Part shown: in pieces, positions 1 through 8,333 of the stretch
Layout of the letters: each line of letters begins with the position of its first letter
Numbering within the stretch: the stretch's first letter is position 1
IMG/VR virus record: IMGVR_UViG_3300029913_000081
Coordinates: 1 to 30,813 of that record
From: a virus
Length of the DNA stretch: 30,813 bases
Strand: one strand, 5' to 3'
Notes under the pieces: model-generated
Database searches by the model: none
The model's input: only the letters and a program-made list of their open reading frames with translations
What the model was told of the DNA's origin: nothing
Program-made: the position numbers and the translations under genes

Positions 1-188
1 CCTCCACCCGCCGTGATCGTTGCATTGAACGTCGCGGTGTTGGAGTCCGTGACGTAGACCACCGATCCGGCCGCGGGGGTTCCGGGGAGGGTGGAGAAGG
101 TGAAGGATGGGGGACAAGGGGGGGGGGTTCCCGCCGCCACGATGCCAGCAGGGCCGTACTCCGTGAAATCGGTTGGGGTCATGTCCAT
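1..188 (-). CDS. Fibre- or baseplate-like structural protein, C-terminal part outside window
   Basis: An open frame starts at an ATG at 188 (a second ATG lies at 182) and runs without a stop off the left edge, giving 62 complete codons. After a Pro-rich stretch (PPPCPP) the frame contains LPGTPAAGSVVYVTDS followed by NTATFNATITAGG. That pattern, a short beta segment introducing 'VYVTDS', is familiar from phage tail-fibre and receptor-binding proteins; this is family resemblance only. It follows the SGNH fibre gene by 26 bases. Its start is the only one in the window with a purine-rich upstream sequence (GTGAGGCA before ATG). The Pro-rich part is encoded by a run of ten C on the coding strand. 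The function is inferred from context. Confidence 0.6.
   Translation of the reverse strand, partial: MDMTPTDFTEYGPAGIVAAGTPPPCPPSFTFSTLPGTPAAGSVVYVTDSNTATFNATITAGG
118..127. repeat. G10/C10 homopolymer inside a fibre-like gene
   Basis: Ten consecutive G on the plus strand (C on the coding strand) lie about 20 codons into the left-edge gene. The frame is open and protein-like on both sides at this length. A change of one base would end the normal frame, so this is either a phase-variable tract or a site prone to sequencing error. Confidence 0.9.
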
Positions 189-214
189 TGCCTCACAGGA
201 TTATCTTGGGCGCA

Positions 215-2191
215 TTAGAATCCGCTCAGCTCGAGGAATCCAGTGGTCGTAGTTCCGGTCACAGTTACGGCTGACGATGACACGGAGGTTGCCACCGCTG
301 CCAGACTCTGAGATAGCACCTGCGGCGTGTGAGAGAATGCCGTGGGATAAGTGTAGCTCGCTGTCCCCAGGAGGGCGTTGCAGTAGATCATGACGATCTT
401 GTAGGAGCTTCCTTGCTCCGGCTGGGAGAATACTGCCGTTCCGGAGGTTGAGCCGTTCACCGTCGTTTGAGTAATGGTATTAAAAATTCCATTAGCGACC
501 GTTAAAGGGGTGTAGATCTCGCTGGTGAAATTCGGATAAGTGCCGACGCCGAAGATCGCGAGCGGATCTTGCAAGTTATGGTTTGCAATGGTGAGGCCGG
601 CGCTCGTTGTGCCGCTGAGGGGACAATCGATCTTCAATAGCGTGGGCGTGTCCGTCCATGAAGGGGTGCTTTCTGCGCCGGAAGTGACCAGCACATTACC
701 CGCTGTGCCAAAAGTGCTGTTCAGGTAGAGGTTTCCGCTCGGGATCAGAACCCCCGTCACAGTGAGATCGTTGCTCCCAATCGACATCGGGGTGTATTCA
801 GCCGAGGAGAAGAAGACCCGGTTGGCGTTTGCGGTTCCGTCGTTTCCCTCGAAATAGATGTGTCCGTTATAGTTCCCGTTAAAATCGCGCTGGTAGATCC
901 CGATGCCATCGGCGGGCGCGGATTGCAGAATGATTCCAACGAGGCTCTGCGCGCCCGGCGTGACGAAGGCATTGAACTTGCTGGACTCAACGACCAGCGG
1001 CATGACGGACTTCGCCACGGGAAAACCGGCGTTCTGGGCATTGTCCCAACCTAGATAGTGGAGCATCTTATTCACCGAGTCCGCGCGGACATTCGGGAGG
1101 AGATGGACCGTGTCGGTCTCGGCGTAGGAGTAGAGAGGGAGCTGATCGAAAAAGGCGGTCTTCGCCGTGGTCGCGGCATAATTGCGCTCCCAAGCTTCAT
1201 AGGTCGCGTCGGTGGTCGGGCTCGACGAGACGACCACGCCGCCAATGATCCAATCCATGGCGGATCCAACTCCGGTTTCCAGCATGGCGCGATAGCTGGC
1301 CAGGTAAGTGGACATGTCACTGCGGCTCTCATGATAGCAGGCGATCGGGGCGAGGGACGCGAGCACGGGATTGAGAATCGCCGTGTTTGTCGACAGCCAA
1401 AGCGTGGGGTTGGTCCCGCCGACTGAAAAGTCGGCAAGGATGAGGCCGGGATGAAGGCTGTTCCAGGCCACAATGCCGAGCACCTTTACCGGATTCCCGC
1501 TCCCGACTCCTGTAAGACGGAATCGATAGCGCCCGATGGTGACTGTGCTGGTCGTGGCCGCGCCCACCGTGCTCGCATTCGCGCAGCTCACCGAGCTTTG
1601 CACAGTGGTCCAGGTCGTCCCATCCGGTGAGGTTTCGAGCTTCCACGCCGCCGCACCAGACTCTTTTACATAGTAGACGGAGATCGTATCGCACGGAACC
1701 GTGGCGGCGGGGACTACGGTCCCGCCGACCGGAATCGAGTAGTAGATACCTGCGGGTGAAACCGTCCAGTCCGTGACGATAGCCGCCGAGCCGGTCAAGG
1801 CAAGTCCCGAGTTGGAGATCAGGCCGAATCCAATGCCACTGAGACCAGGAGATTGCTCGAATCCGGCGGCGAGATACGCTCCCTTGTAACTCGTCATACT
1901 GTCGCCCACCATGAGCATCGGGATCGGGGCGGCTTGAGCCTGGATGGCGGCCGTGAGCGCCGGCATCGTGGTGAGCGAAAGCGGCACGGCTAGAGACAGG
2001 GTGAGGTTCTGTAGAGTGATCTGCTTGTTCGTCCCCCGGATGCTGCTCGAGGTGTCGTGGATGTCCACGTACCGGAGCACGTCGTCGGCGGTCAAAGATG
2101 ACCCGACCGGAAGGTCCAAGTCGGTTTTTTGCTGGCCGAGGGAGAGGCCCCCGAGGAGCATGGCAAAGAGGGCGGTGAAGAGGTATTTCAT
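215..2191 (-). CDS. Tail fibre/spike with SGNH (GDSL) esterase domain and N-terminal signal-like segment
   Basis: 658 aa. Residues 1-20 look like a Sec signal or membrane anchor ([20 protein letters not shown]). Residues 25-65 resemble the '[11 protein letters not shown]...NKQITLQNL' entry of many phage fibres. An SGNH hydrolase domain starts at VGDSMT (nucleophile Ser98) and closes with the D-x-x-H block ETDTVH (Asp360, His363). The block III Asn is not obvious. The last 90 residues (about 570-658) match the style of a fibre C-terminal beta domain ending in [13 protein letters not shown]. Such domains de-esterify surface glycans during adsorption. The gene follows the tail hub with a 5-base gap (TAG-CACCT-ATG). 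A signal peptide is odd on a virion protein; it could instead be a secreted or envelope-displayed esterase. Confidence 0.75.
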   Translation of the reverse strand: MKYLFTALFAMLLGGLSLGQQKTDLDLPVGSSLTADDVLRYVDIHDTSSSIRGTNKQITLQNLTLSLAVPLSLTTMPALTAAIQAQAAPIPMLMVGDSMTSYKGAYLAAGFEQSPGLSGIGFGLISNSGLALTGSAAIVTDWTVSPAGIYYSIPVGGTVVPAATVPCDTISVYYVKESGAAAWKLETSPDGTTWTTVQSSVSCANASTVGAATTSTVTIGRYRFRLTGVGSGNPVKVLGIVAWNSLHPGLILADFSVGGTNPTLWLSTNTAILNPVLASLAPIACYHESRSDMSTYLASYRAMLETGVGSAMDWIIGGVVVSSSPTTDATYEAWERNYAATTAKTAFFDQLPLYSYAETDTVHLLPNVRADSVNKMLHYLGWDNAQNAGFPVAKSVMPLVVESSKFNAFVTPGAQSLVGIILQSAPADGIGIYQRDFNGNYNGHIYFEGNDGTANANRVFFSSAEYTPMSIGSNDLTVTGVLIPSGNLYLNSTFGTAGNVLVTSGAESTPSWTDTPTLLKIDCPLSGTTSAGLTIANHNLQDPLAIFGVGTYPNFTSEIYTPLTVANGIFNTITQTTVNGSTSGTAVFSQPEQGSSYKIVMIYCNALLGTASYTYPTAFSHTPQVLSQSLAAVATSVSSSAVTVTGTTTTGFLELSGF

Positions 2192-2196
2192 AGGTG

Positions 2197-4470
2197 CTAG
2201 AGAACGCTGTCTACTGTGCCGTCGAGGTTGATTTCGCCGGAGGTGTCCAAATTGATGAAGACCGCCGCGGGGGCGGAGGAGTACCCAAGCAGGGACTCAG
2301 CCGCGGGGCGTGGGAGATACCCACCTTGCGCCGGCACCGTCTGGAGCTGTGCCGCGCCGGGAGCGTGCCCTTGCACCGCTTCCGGGATGTCGTGGGCATT
2401 TAGGGAGAGCCGTTGAAGCTGAACCCGGCCGGTCCATTCGATTCGAAGCTGGAAAGTGTGCCCGAGGTGAACCGGTCGATTGACGATCCAGGTGTCGTCC
2501 ACTTTCGGGGGTGTCACCATGCTGATCTGCGGAGCGTATCCTGGTAGCGTCGCGATCGGAACCGACCCCGCCACGGACGTGGCCTGGTTCTGGAAATCGG
2601 GCGAGTAGGAGCCCCAGTAGAACCAATACGGGTGGACGTCGGGACGCCAGAAAACGTTGACCAGGGACGACCCCCACAGATCGCCGAACCACATGTCCCC
2701 GCGGATCAGACGGAGGAGCGGGGTCATGGGAACCTGGTACGGCCGCATGGGGCGGATCTGGAAATCGAAGCTCGCGGTCTCGAGGGCGCAAGCGATCGGG
2801 GTCTCCGTCCGCGTCACCGTCGTGTCGACGTTCACCACGTCGTAAATGTCGGTGCCGGTGCCGTTACCGAGGTCGCGCTGGATCTCCCAGAGCTCCGTCA
2901 GCCCGTTCGGCGTTCGGTGGAAAACGAAGCACTGTTCAAAACCGCCAAAACGGGACGCCTCGATCTTCAACACTTGAAGACCCGTCCAAATGCCGTCGTA
3001 AGCGGCGGGTCCTTGTTGGGAGATCCGGCTGCTGTTGTAAAAGTCGAGCGTGCAGATCGCGTTGAACACAACCGGAGTCGGACCCTGAATCCCCGGATAG
3101 TTACCCGCAGGGGTCGGGATCAACGTGGGGTCGTTGGTAGGCAACGCTTCCGGGGAAACGGTGAAAAGGAGCCGGTTGTCGAATTGGCCGGCGGACGCTT
3201 CGGTCAGCAAGTCGAGGCTGTCGTACTTCATCACCCCGTCCATCTCCGTCGACATCGACGCCTGCCCATAGAGGCTGCTGAACTCTACGGACGCGTTGCG
3301 GTAGGAGCGGATGCCGTCGATCGCACGAAAGAAAATGTCGCCGTTCACCTGGACCAGAGAAGCCGGGCTCGTCGCTCCGTTCTGTGCCAAGGTGACGGTC
3401 TGGAAGGGGATGTCGAGCCACGACGTGCGGGGCTGCGACACGGCCATGGTAGCCGCCCCATGCTCTCCCCAGACCATGAGATCTCCCACGCCGGTCAGCG
3501 TGTTCTGGATGGTGATGAAATCCATTCCCGTAATCAGGCCCATGCTGGTAGGCAGAGTGAAGATACCTTTCTCGTTGAGGTAGGTAGTCTCCGTGAAATT
3601 GAGAATGTCGGAAACCTGCCCCGCGTTGAAGAGCTGCGCTTGACCGCCTGTGCCGCTGCCGCTGGTAGCCAGCGGGATGGTGAACGTCATCGGCGTGACG
3701 TTGGCGATCTGCCAGCTACCATTCACCGCCACGGTGCCGTTGGAAACGTTGAGGAGCGTCACGTTCGCACCGTTGGCGAAGCCGTGAGCTGTTGCCGTGG
3801 TGACTAAGGTGTTGGATTGGCCCTTGATCGGGTCCGTCCGATTGATGTTGACCTGATTCGTGGAGCCCCCGTAGAGGATGTCCCCCGCGATCAGTTGCCG
3901 GCGATCCGGGGATGCCACGAAGAGGCGGCCCTGTCCATAAGCCATCAAAGTACCCACGGGAATCCCCGCGATCGGGATTGCCTGAGAGCCATTCGGGACG
4001 GCGGGAGCGATCGGGACCTGCGTGACTTTTGCCCCATCGTAGACCAGCGGTTGGTCGAGTCCGTTCTGGATCACCATGTAGGTCTCCGCCAGACAGAGGT
4101 AGTGCTTTGCCCAGGCGTGATTCGCAACGCCGGCCGGGGTGATCTCCGTGACGGCCGAGGTGACGGCGTCGATGGCGAAGACGTAGCCCCCGCTCATGAC
4201 GATCACGGTTCGCTGACCGGTCACGACGTTGTAGTAGGTGCCGGAGCCTTGGTAGAAACCCGTCTGGAGCTTGGTGATCGTCGCGGCGTTCCCCGCGAGG
4301 AGACGCCGCACGAAAGATGGCCGCGTCTTGGGCCACCCGTAGCGGCTCGTAATGTTGACCCCGAGGGCGTAGAAGTTCGCTCCGATGTTTTCAGGGCTCC
4401 GGCTGGAGTCCATGCCGCCGGAGAGGTCGGAGAAACCGTCGTACTTCCTTGCGGGGTCGGCGATGGCCAT
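2197..4470 (-). CDS. Large tail hub / tail tubular protein B-like structural protein
   Basis: 757 aa from the ATG at 4470. The frame is open further upstream, but this ATG overlaps the endolysin stop (TAATG) and begins a plausible N-terminus ([23 protein letters not shown]). The opening '[11 protein letters not shown]...[20 protein letters not shown]' resembles podophage tail-hub and stabilisation proteins (T7 gp12-like or P22 gp10-like beta-propellers). Residues 219-278 ([20 protein letters not shown]...) look like the small FCCH-type beta module often inserted in phage virion proteins. The remainder is rich in beta strands and aromatic residues, with no enzyme motif. It sits between lysis genes and the fibre gene. 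The structural role is fairly sure; the exact hub position is inferred. Confidence 0.7.
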   Translation of the reverse strand: MAIADPARKYDGFSDLSGGMDSSRSPENIGANFYALGVNITSRYGWPKTRPSFVRRLLAGNAATITKLQTGFYQGSGTYYNVVTGQRTVIVMSGGYVFAIDAVTSAVTEITPAGVANHAWAKHYLCLAETYMVIQNGLDQPLVYDGAKVTQVPIAPAVPNGSQAIPIAGIPVGTLMAYGQGRLFVASPDRRQLIAGDILYGGSTNQVNINRTDPIKGQSNTLVTTATAHGFANGANVTLLNVSNGTVAVNGSWQIANVTPMTFTIPLATSGSGTGGQAQLFNAGQVSDILNFTETTYLNEKGIFTLPTSMGLITGMDFITIQNTLTGVGDLMVWGEHGAATMAVSQPRTSWLDIPFQTVTLAQNGATSPASLVQVNGDIFFRAIDGIRSYRNASVEFSSLYGQASMSTEMDGVMKYDSLDLLTEASAGQFDNRLLFTVSPEALPTNDPTLIPTPAGNYPGIQGPTPVVFNAICTLDFYNSSRISQQGPAAYDGIWTGLQVLKIEASRFGGFEQCFVFHRTPNGLTELWEIQRDLGNGTGTDIYDVVNVDTTVTRTETPIACALETASFDFQIRPMRPYQVPMTPLLRLIRGDMWFGDLWGSSLVNVFWRPDVHPYWFYWGSYSPDFQNQATSVAGSVPIATLPGYAPQISMVTPPKVDDTWIVNRPVHLGHTFQLRIEWTGRVQLQRLSLNAHDIPEAVQGHAPGAAQLQTVPAQGGYLPRPAAESLLGYSSAPAAVFINLDTSGEINLDGTVDSVL

Positions 4471-5036
4471 TACGAAAGGAGGTAGGCCCGCAGATCGGAA
4501 TCCCGTTGTTCCCAACCTTTCAGGAAGGTGGCTAGACGAGAGGAGCCCGCGGCGAGGACCTTGAAGCGAGCGTCACGTTGGGATAGGAAAGACATCACCA
4601 TGTCGGCAATTTGGTCCACGGTTGCATTCTGGAATGCCGCCACGGACTTCGGGCCGAGGTTGCCGTCTTCGACGAGCGGCGGTTGGCCACCCGCGGCGTT
4701 GAAGGCGTGTTGGAGCCAAACGTTGGCGTGGCCGCCGTTGACCCACACGTCGAAAGCACAGATCGCCAACTCCGAGGGTAGTAGGTCGAGGTTATGATCG
4801 CGCCAGAGATCCGCGTAAATGTCGATCGCCCCAGCCCGGGTGAGGTTGGCGATGTCGATGCCCGGGTGTGAAGCCGCATCAATTCCGTATCGGGTTACGC
4901 CGCCAGGGTCGTTGCCGTCGTGCTCGGTTGCGACGAAAGCTTCTTGGCTGTCGTCGCCCCAATGGCCCCGCGCGAACTCCTCCTCGTGAGGGAGGACAAA
5001 CTTGATGGCCAGGTCGAATGCGGGGTCGTCAATCAT
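4470..5036 (-). CDS. Endolysin, glycoside hydrolase family 108 with C-terminal peptidoglycan-binding domain
   Basis: 188 aa from the ATG at 5036, 5 bases after the upstream stop; the longer open frame upstream is antisense-like and overlaps the lipoprotein gene. The N-terminal half matches GH108 muramidases: AIKFVLPHEEEF carries the expected catalytic Glu (E18 by position), followed by NDPGGVTRYGID, the IYADLWRDHNLDLLP segment, and FDVWVNGGHANVWLQHAF. The C-terminus (DGNLGPKSVAAFQN to the end) is the PG_binding_3-like part of this family. About 18 extra residues separate the Glu from the DPGG motif compared with typical members. There is no signal peptide, so release should need a holin. Its stop overlaps the next start (TAATG). 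It cleaves host peptidoglycan at lysis. Confidence 0.88.
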   Translation of the reverse strand: MIDDPAFDLAIKFVLPHEEEFARGHWGDDSQEAFVATEHDGNDPGGVTRYGIDAASHPGIDIANLTRAGAIDIYADLWRDHNLDLLPSELAICAFDVWVNGGHANVWLQHAFNAAGGQPPLVEDGNLGPKSVAAFQNATVDQIADMVMSFLSQRDARFKVLAAGSSRLATFLKGWEQRDSDLRAYLLS

Positions 5037-5041
5037 CGGGA

Positions 5042-5491
5042 TTACTTGATGGCCGAAGCGGCGAGCAGGACGGCCGCATTCACGCCGGCTGCCACAGCGA
5101 CCGGACTGGCGTTCGGAGCAATGGCAGCTTTGGCAGACGAGACGGCGGAGGCAACTTGGGTCGCGATCACCGCACCGTTCTTGCTGCCGGTGATCGCGTT
5201 GATTGTGGAAGCAACCTGTGCGGAGCTCGGGGCCGTGCCGGTCTCGAGCGAGTTCACGGCAATCGTAATGGCTCCGGCCTCCGGGGAGAGTGCCGGATCG
5301 AAGGTGGCGGCGACACCGGCGGCAATGGTGATCGTTGACAAGGCGGCGGAGCCGGCGGGGGAAACAGACCAAGCCTTGACAGCGGCGAGGGCTGCCTCGG
5401 TGTCGGCCTCGACCTTACCTACGAGCACTTGCTCGGTGGCACAGGAAGAGAACAGGAAGAGGGTGGGGATGAGAAGTAGAAGCTTTTTCAT
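5042..5491 (-). CDS. Small Ala-rich lipoprotein, possible outer spanin
   Basis: 149 aa, starting at the ATG at 5491 (TAA-CACC-ATG after the previous gene). The start was chosen because a lipoprotein signal begins there: MKKLLLLIPTLFLFSSC, with a lipobox-like FSSC at residues 14-17. The mature part is low in charge and rich in Ala, Ser, Thr and Val, with no known fold. It lies between membrane-protein genes and the endolysin. A lipoprotein beside an endolysin suggests an outer-membrane spanin-like role, but it is much longer than Rz1 and not Pro-rich, so that is a guess. The lipoprotein signal is clear; the function is unknown. Confidence 0.65.
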   Translation of the reverse strand: MKKLLLLIPTLFLFSSCATEQVLVGKVEADTEAALAAVKAWSVSPAGSAALSTITIAAGVAATFDPALSPEAGAITIAVNSLETGTAPSSAQVASTINAITGSKNGAVIATQVASAVSSAKAAIAPNASPVAVAAGVNAAVLLAASAIK

Positions 5492-5495
5492 GGTG

Positions 5496-5726
5496 TTATT
5501 TGGTGACTGCGGTTGCGGGTGCCGGCGTCGCGAGGGCCACGGCGGTGATCTGGGTTTGGTTGGCTGCAATCTGCACGTCGTGTGCGGCCACTGCCTTTTT
5601 GACCTCGTTGACCTTGCCTACGATGTAGACAGCAAAGGTGGAGAGGATGCCCGCGAGAGTAGTGGCGACCGCCACCCACTGGAGGGCGGCGGTCTGGAAG
5701 TCTTGAGGTTGGATAACTGCGATCAT
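5496..5726 (-). CDS. Small single-TM protein, holin candidate
   Basis: 76 aa. One strong membrane segment covers residues 13-37 (ALQWVAVATTLAGILSTFAVYIVG), followed by a short amphipathic stretch (KVNEVKKAVAAHDVQIAANQTQI) and an Ala/Pro tail. It starts 4 bases after the previous stop and ends 4 bases before the lipoprotein start. Size, topology and a position just before a signal-less endolysin suit a small holin, but no family motif is recognised. It could also be an accessory membrane protein that works with the neighbouring 122-aa protein. Confidence 0.6.
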   Translation of the reverse strand: MIAVIQPQDFQTAALQWVAVATTLAGILSTFAVYIVGKVNEVKKAVAAHDVQIAANQTQITAVALATPAPATAVTK

Positions 5727-5730
5727 AGTT

Positions 5731-6099
5731 TTACTTAGTGCTGGATTTCTGACGTTGTTCTTTTACCCAGTCTGCAATGGACCGAAGATCGCTCCGCATG
5801 TCGGAGACCGCGGCGGAGGTGGCCACTTGGATCACCTCCACCTTGTCGATTCTCGTGGTGAGGTACTGGATCTCCTCCGTGTGGAGTTTGGTGGGGTTTG
5901 TTCCGTAGTTGTCGACCTTGTCAATGCGGGAGAAATTCTCCGTGACCCGTTCGTTAAGCCGCTGGTTGGCTAAGTCCTGACGGATCTCCAGACCAGAGAC
6001 CGCCTTCGCCAAGGCGAACCACGCGATGATCGCCGCGATGATTACGGGGAGAAAGGCTTTCAACCATTCCCCGAGGTTGTCTTTGGTTTGGATGCTCAC
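5731..6099 (-). CDS. TM-anchored coiled-coil protein, inner-spanin or holin-like candidate
   Basis: 122 aa with a GTG start at 6099, 9 bases after the upstream stop. A membrane segment at residues 14-36 (AFLPVIIAAIIAWFALAKAVSG) is followed by a long helical, probably coiled-coil region with repeating RIDKVD and RIDKVE segments, and a Lys/Gln-rich tail. One N-terminal TM with a helical domain is the layout of inner-membrane spanin subunits, and a lipoprotein gene lies two genes downstream. It could instead be a structural membrane protein. The topology is clear; the role is inferred from the lysis context. Confidence 0.55.
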   Translation of the reverse strand: MSIQTKDNLGEWLKAFLPVIIAAIIAWFALAKAVSGLEIRQDLANQRLNERVTENFSRIDKVDNYGTNPTKLHTEEIQYLTTRIDKVEVIQVATSAAVSDMRSDLRSIADWVKEQRQKSSTK

Positions 6100-6108
6100 G
6101 TAGGGCTC

Positions 6109-6411
6109 TTAGGCTTCTTTGTAAACGAACAAGTTCGTTGCGGTCCCAAGAACGGTAATGGCTGCCGTCGTGATGTGGCCGTTCTCCTGGGTGAAGGTGG
6201 CTCCGGGGGCCACAGTATAGCTTGTGGTCGCAGTCGCCGCCGCCCCGGTGATCTCCAGGTACATCGGGTTCGCCGAGATGTTCTGGAACTTGAAAAAGCG
6301 ACGGTTGGTGTTGGCCGGGGAGACCGTCTGTGAAGCGCCCGTGCAAGCCGCGCTTAGGTCCACAGGGACAGAGCGTCGGCAAACGAGATTGAAAAGAATT
6401 TGCGGGAACAT
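6109..6411 (-). CDS. Small beta-rich virion protein, possible capsid decoration
   Basis: 100 aa. After a short N-terminus (VPVDLSAACTGASQTVSPANTNRRFFKFQNIS) comes a beta-strand pattern NPMYLEITG...SYTVAPGATFTQENGHITTAAITVLGTATNLFVYKE. Small proteins of this style, an 'NxNRRFFxFQNIS' strand followed by 'APGAxF', are common beside capsid genes of tailed phages and usually have no assigned function. It lies just after the capsid-gene terminator. A role in capsid decoration or the head-tail connection is inferred from position. Confidence 0.5.
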   Translation of the reverse strand: MFPQILFNLVCRRSVPVDLSAACTGASQTVSPANTNRRFFKFQNISANPMYLEITGAAATATTSYTVAPGATFTQENGHITTAAITVLGTATNLFVYKEA

Positions 6412-6440
6412 GAAAGAAGGAAAGAGGGTTACGATGTTTG

Positions 6441-6481
6441 GGAAGAGGAAAGGCCCGGCGGCCTCCGTAGACCGCCGGGCC
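6441..6481 (-). terminator. Intrinsic terminator after the major capsid gene
   Basis: A perfect 10-bp stem (GGCCCGGCGG at 6452-6461 pairing with 6472-6481) has a 10-base loop. On the minus strand it is followed by the T-rich tail TTTCCTCTTCC. It lies 37 bases past the capsid stop. Confidence 0.85.
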
Positions 6482-6517
6482 GAGTATCCCTACCTTCCCC
6501 TATGTTACCGAATTGTA

Positions 6518-8044
6518 TTAGTCGCCGATCTCGACGAACGAGGTGGTGATCGCCACGTTCGTAGCGGATGCGGTGGCCGCGGCAGAGATCACGAACGTGG
6601 TCGCGTTGGTGATCGACGCGACGGTCGCTCCGGCCGGGATGCCCGCGCCGGTGATATAATGACCGACCGTGAGCACCGCCGTGGTCGGCGTGCCGGTGAA
6701 GCCAGCGCCCGCGCCAGTGATGACGATGGTGGTCGTCGAGTTCGTGGTGGCCAAGAAGGCGAACTGCGACGGGCTGTAGGTGATGACACCCTCTTCGCCA
6801 TTGGCGTTGCCGGTGGCGTCGATGAGCTCGACCTGTTGCATCGGGCGCTGGTGGATGAAGACCACGCCGTATTCCGGCCGGATCGGCTGCGAACCGCTGG
6901 CCAGGATTCCCCGGAAAAAGCCGCGAGTGCCATCCGGGTTGTAGTAATTGCTCGCCGGGTCGACGTTCGCGACGTTGAGGAAGCGGAAGTCGCCGCGGAA
7001 GTTCTGCGCATCAAACTTGGTGTTTCCGCCGGAGGTCTCCGGGCCGGGCACCAGCATGGTGTACGTGTCCTGCTGGAAGATGATCGACGTCTCGTAGGAA
7101 GCGTATTCGTACGCGGGGTTGTATTCCCAGACGGACGTGACCGGGTCTTGAATCCAGTACGGAACGAACACATACGCGCCGGCCACGATATTGAGGCGGG
7201 GCATGGTGTCGTCCAGCATGTGGTAGAAGCCCTTGAAGGACCGCTCCACGCCGAGGGGCTTGACCAGGTCCGAAGGTTCGGCCCACCGGATGTCCTGACG
7301 AGCATCGGGGTCCTGGCGGATCAAACGATCGCTGGTTTCCGCCGAACAAATCAGGCCGAAAACGGGGTTGCCGCTCTCCATGCCGAGGGGGTTGTTCCGA
7401 GCACCGGAGCGCAAGAGCTGCTGGCGAACCTTGGTCAGAACCGACTGGGTCAGCTCAGAGGTTGCCGGGGTCTGCACGAAAGCGGACGAGTTAGCGACGT
7501 AGCCTCCGTCGTTGACGCCAAGCGCCGGGGGAACCGTGTTCGACTCCGGCAGACCGGGGGCGACGACGATCTTCCGCTCGGAGAGACGAACGTACTCGTC
7601 ACGCTTCCGCACGTCCCACGAGTAGCGCACGGACTCCTCGAGAATCTGGTAGATGTTGTCGAGCTGCTCTTTGCGCTTGAAGGAGAACCGGAGGCCGGTG
7701 ACGTCGAAAAGGGGCGACTCGATCGCGGAGTGCTGGAGGCCATACTGGCGCAGCTTGGTGGCGAAATTAACCTTCGCACCGACCGGGATCTGCCGGGCCG
7801 TTTGGTCGGTCGGGTCCTGGACGAGCGTGGCGGCCTGAACGGCGCTCCAGTTAAGCGGAGTTGCCGGGAGACCACGCTGGTAGATCAGCATGGAGATGAC
7901 CGCGCCCATTTCATCGGGCCAGGCGGCCTGCTTGATGAGCTTGCTCCAGATGGAGAGATTGACCGTCTTGCGAGCGATGGTTGGACCGAGGCGATTGGCC
8001 TCCGTGGCGAGAACCGTGTTGAGAGAAGCGAGTGAAAGAGCCAT
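6518..8044 (-). CDS. Major capsid protein
   Basis: 508 aa from the ATG at 8044 (MALSLASLNTVLATEANRLGP). The frame is open upstream, but those residues are Arg-rich and lie in a structured leader. There is no close motif match, but context supports capsid: order terminase, portal, scaffold, this gene; a dedicated strong promoter; and a strong terminator. The body has a helical N-terminus, a long 'KRKEQLDNIYQILEESVRYSWDVRKRDEY' segment of E-loop/spine-helix type, and mixed alpha/beta sequence as in HK97-fold proteins. The last 75 residues or so are Thr/Ala/Gly-rich beta sequence (VITGAGAGFTGTPTTA..., GAGIPAGATVASITNATTF) resembling an added surface domain. Capsid is confident by context; the domain split is inferred. 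Confidence 0.8.
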   Translation of the reverse strand: MALSLASLNTVLATEANRLGPTIARKTVNLSIWSKLIKQAAWPDEMGAVISMLIYQRGLPATPLNWSAVQAATLVQDPTDQTARQIPVGAKVNFATKLRQYGLQHSAIESPLFDVTGLRFSFKRKEQLDNIYQILEESVRYSWDVRKRDEYVRLSERKIVVAPGLPESNTVPPALGVNDGGYVANSSAFVQTPATSELTQSVLTKVRQQLLRSGARNNPLGMESGNPVFGLICSAETSDRLIRQDPDARQDIRWAEPSDLVKPLGVERSFKGFYHMLDDTMPRLNIVAGAYVFVPYWIQDPVTSVWEYNPAYEYASYETSIIFQQDTYTMLVPGPETSGGNTKFDAQNFRGDFRFLNVANVDPASNYYNPDGTRGFFRGILASGSQPIRPEYGVVFIHQRPMQQVELIDATGNANGEEGVITYSPSQFAFLATTNSTTTIVITGAGAGFTGTPTTAVLTVGHYITGAGIPAGATVASITNATTFVISAAATASATNVAITTSFVEIGD

Positions 8045-8232
8045 ACCGTGCGAAGTGCTGAGGAGCCGACACGACCTATCCAGGTCGCGCGTTGTTTTGG
8101 TTGCGAGAGGCCGGCTTGACCTCACCTTGAGGTGCCGTGCCGCGTTGATTTTCCTGACTGCCTAACCGCATCAACGGAGTTCCCCTCGCGGGCGGTTCCG
8201 AGGGAACCGTGACAAGAACCGCTTGTCGGCGT
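8045..8232 (-). promoter_or_regulatory. Structured 5' leader of the capsid transcript
   Basis: About 185 bases separate the promoter at 8233-8266 from the capsid ATG, with no convincing gene. Two compact hairpins are visible: CGGTTCC-GAG-GGAACCG at 8193-8209 (7-bp stem, 3-base loop) and ACCTCA-CCT-TGAGGT at 8119-8133 (6-bp stem). They may stabilise the mRNA or tune translation. No Shine-Dalgarno sequence precedes the start codon. Confidence 0.55.
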
Positions 8233-8266
8233 ACGGTATAATACACCCGCTTTCACCCCTCGTCAA
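8233..8266 (-). promoter_or_regulatory. Sigma70-type promoter of the capsid gene with palindromic operator
   Basis: On the minus strand TTGACG (8261-8266) is followed by exactly 17 bases and then TATTAT (8238-8243), a near-consensus promoter. The -10 box is the centre of the repeated palindrome CGGGT-GTATTAT-ACCGT (8233-8249). The -35 box overlaps the T-tail of the preceding terminator. Confidence 0.88.
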
Positions 8267-8303
8267 ACGAGAAAGGGCGGCACGCCTTAACGGCGTGCCG
8301 CCC
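8265..8303 (-). terminator. Intrinsic terminator after the scaffold gene
   Basis: A perfect 12-bp stem (GGGCGGCACGCC at 8275-8286 pairing with 8292-8303) has a 5-base loop and a minus-strand tail TTTCTCGTTTG. It closes the terminase-to-scaffold operon directly upstream of the capsid promoter. Confidence 0.88.
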
Positions 8304-8333
8304 GGTCCGTAGGTAGCGATGCCTGCGAAAATG

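Noticed and set aside
2632-3807. Long plus-strand open frame of 391 codons
   Set aside because: It is antisense to the tail hub gene; the sequence is Arg/His/Asp-rich with no domain logic and reflects GC-rich codon use.
6224-8035. Plus-strand open frame of 603 codons opposite the capsid gene
   Set aside because: It runs through the capsid terminator and is antisense to the capsid gene; composition is typical of an antisense shadow.
8045-8125. N-terminal extension of the capsid frame
   Set aside because: Arg/Ser-rich residues without capsid character; the ATG at 8044 fits better and the region belongs to the leader.
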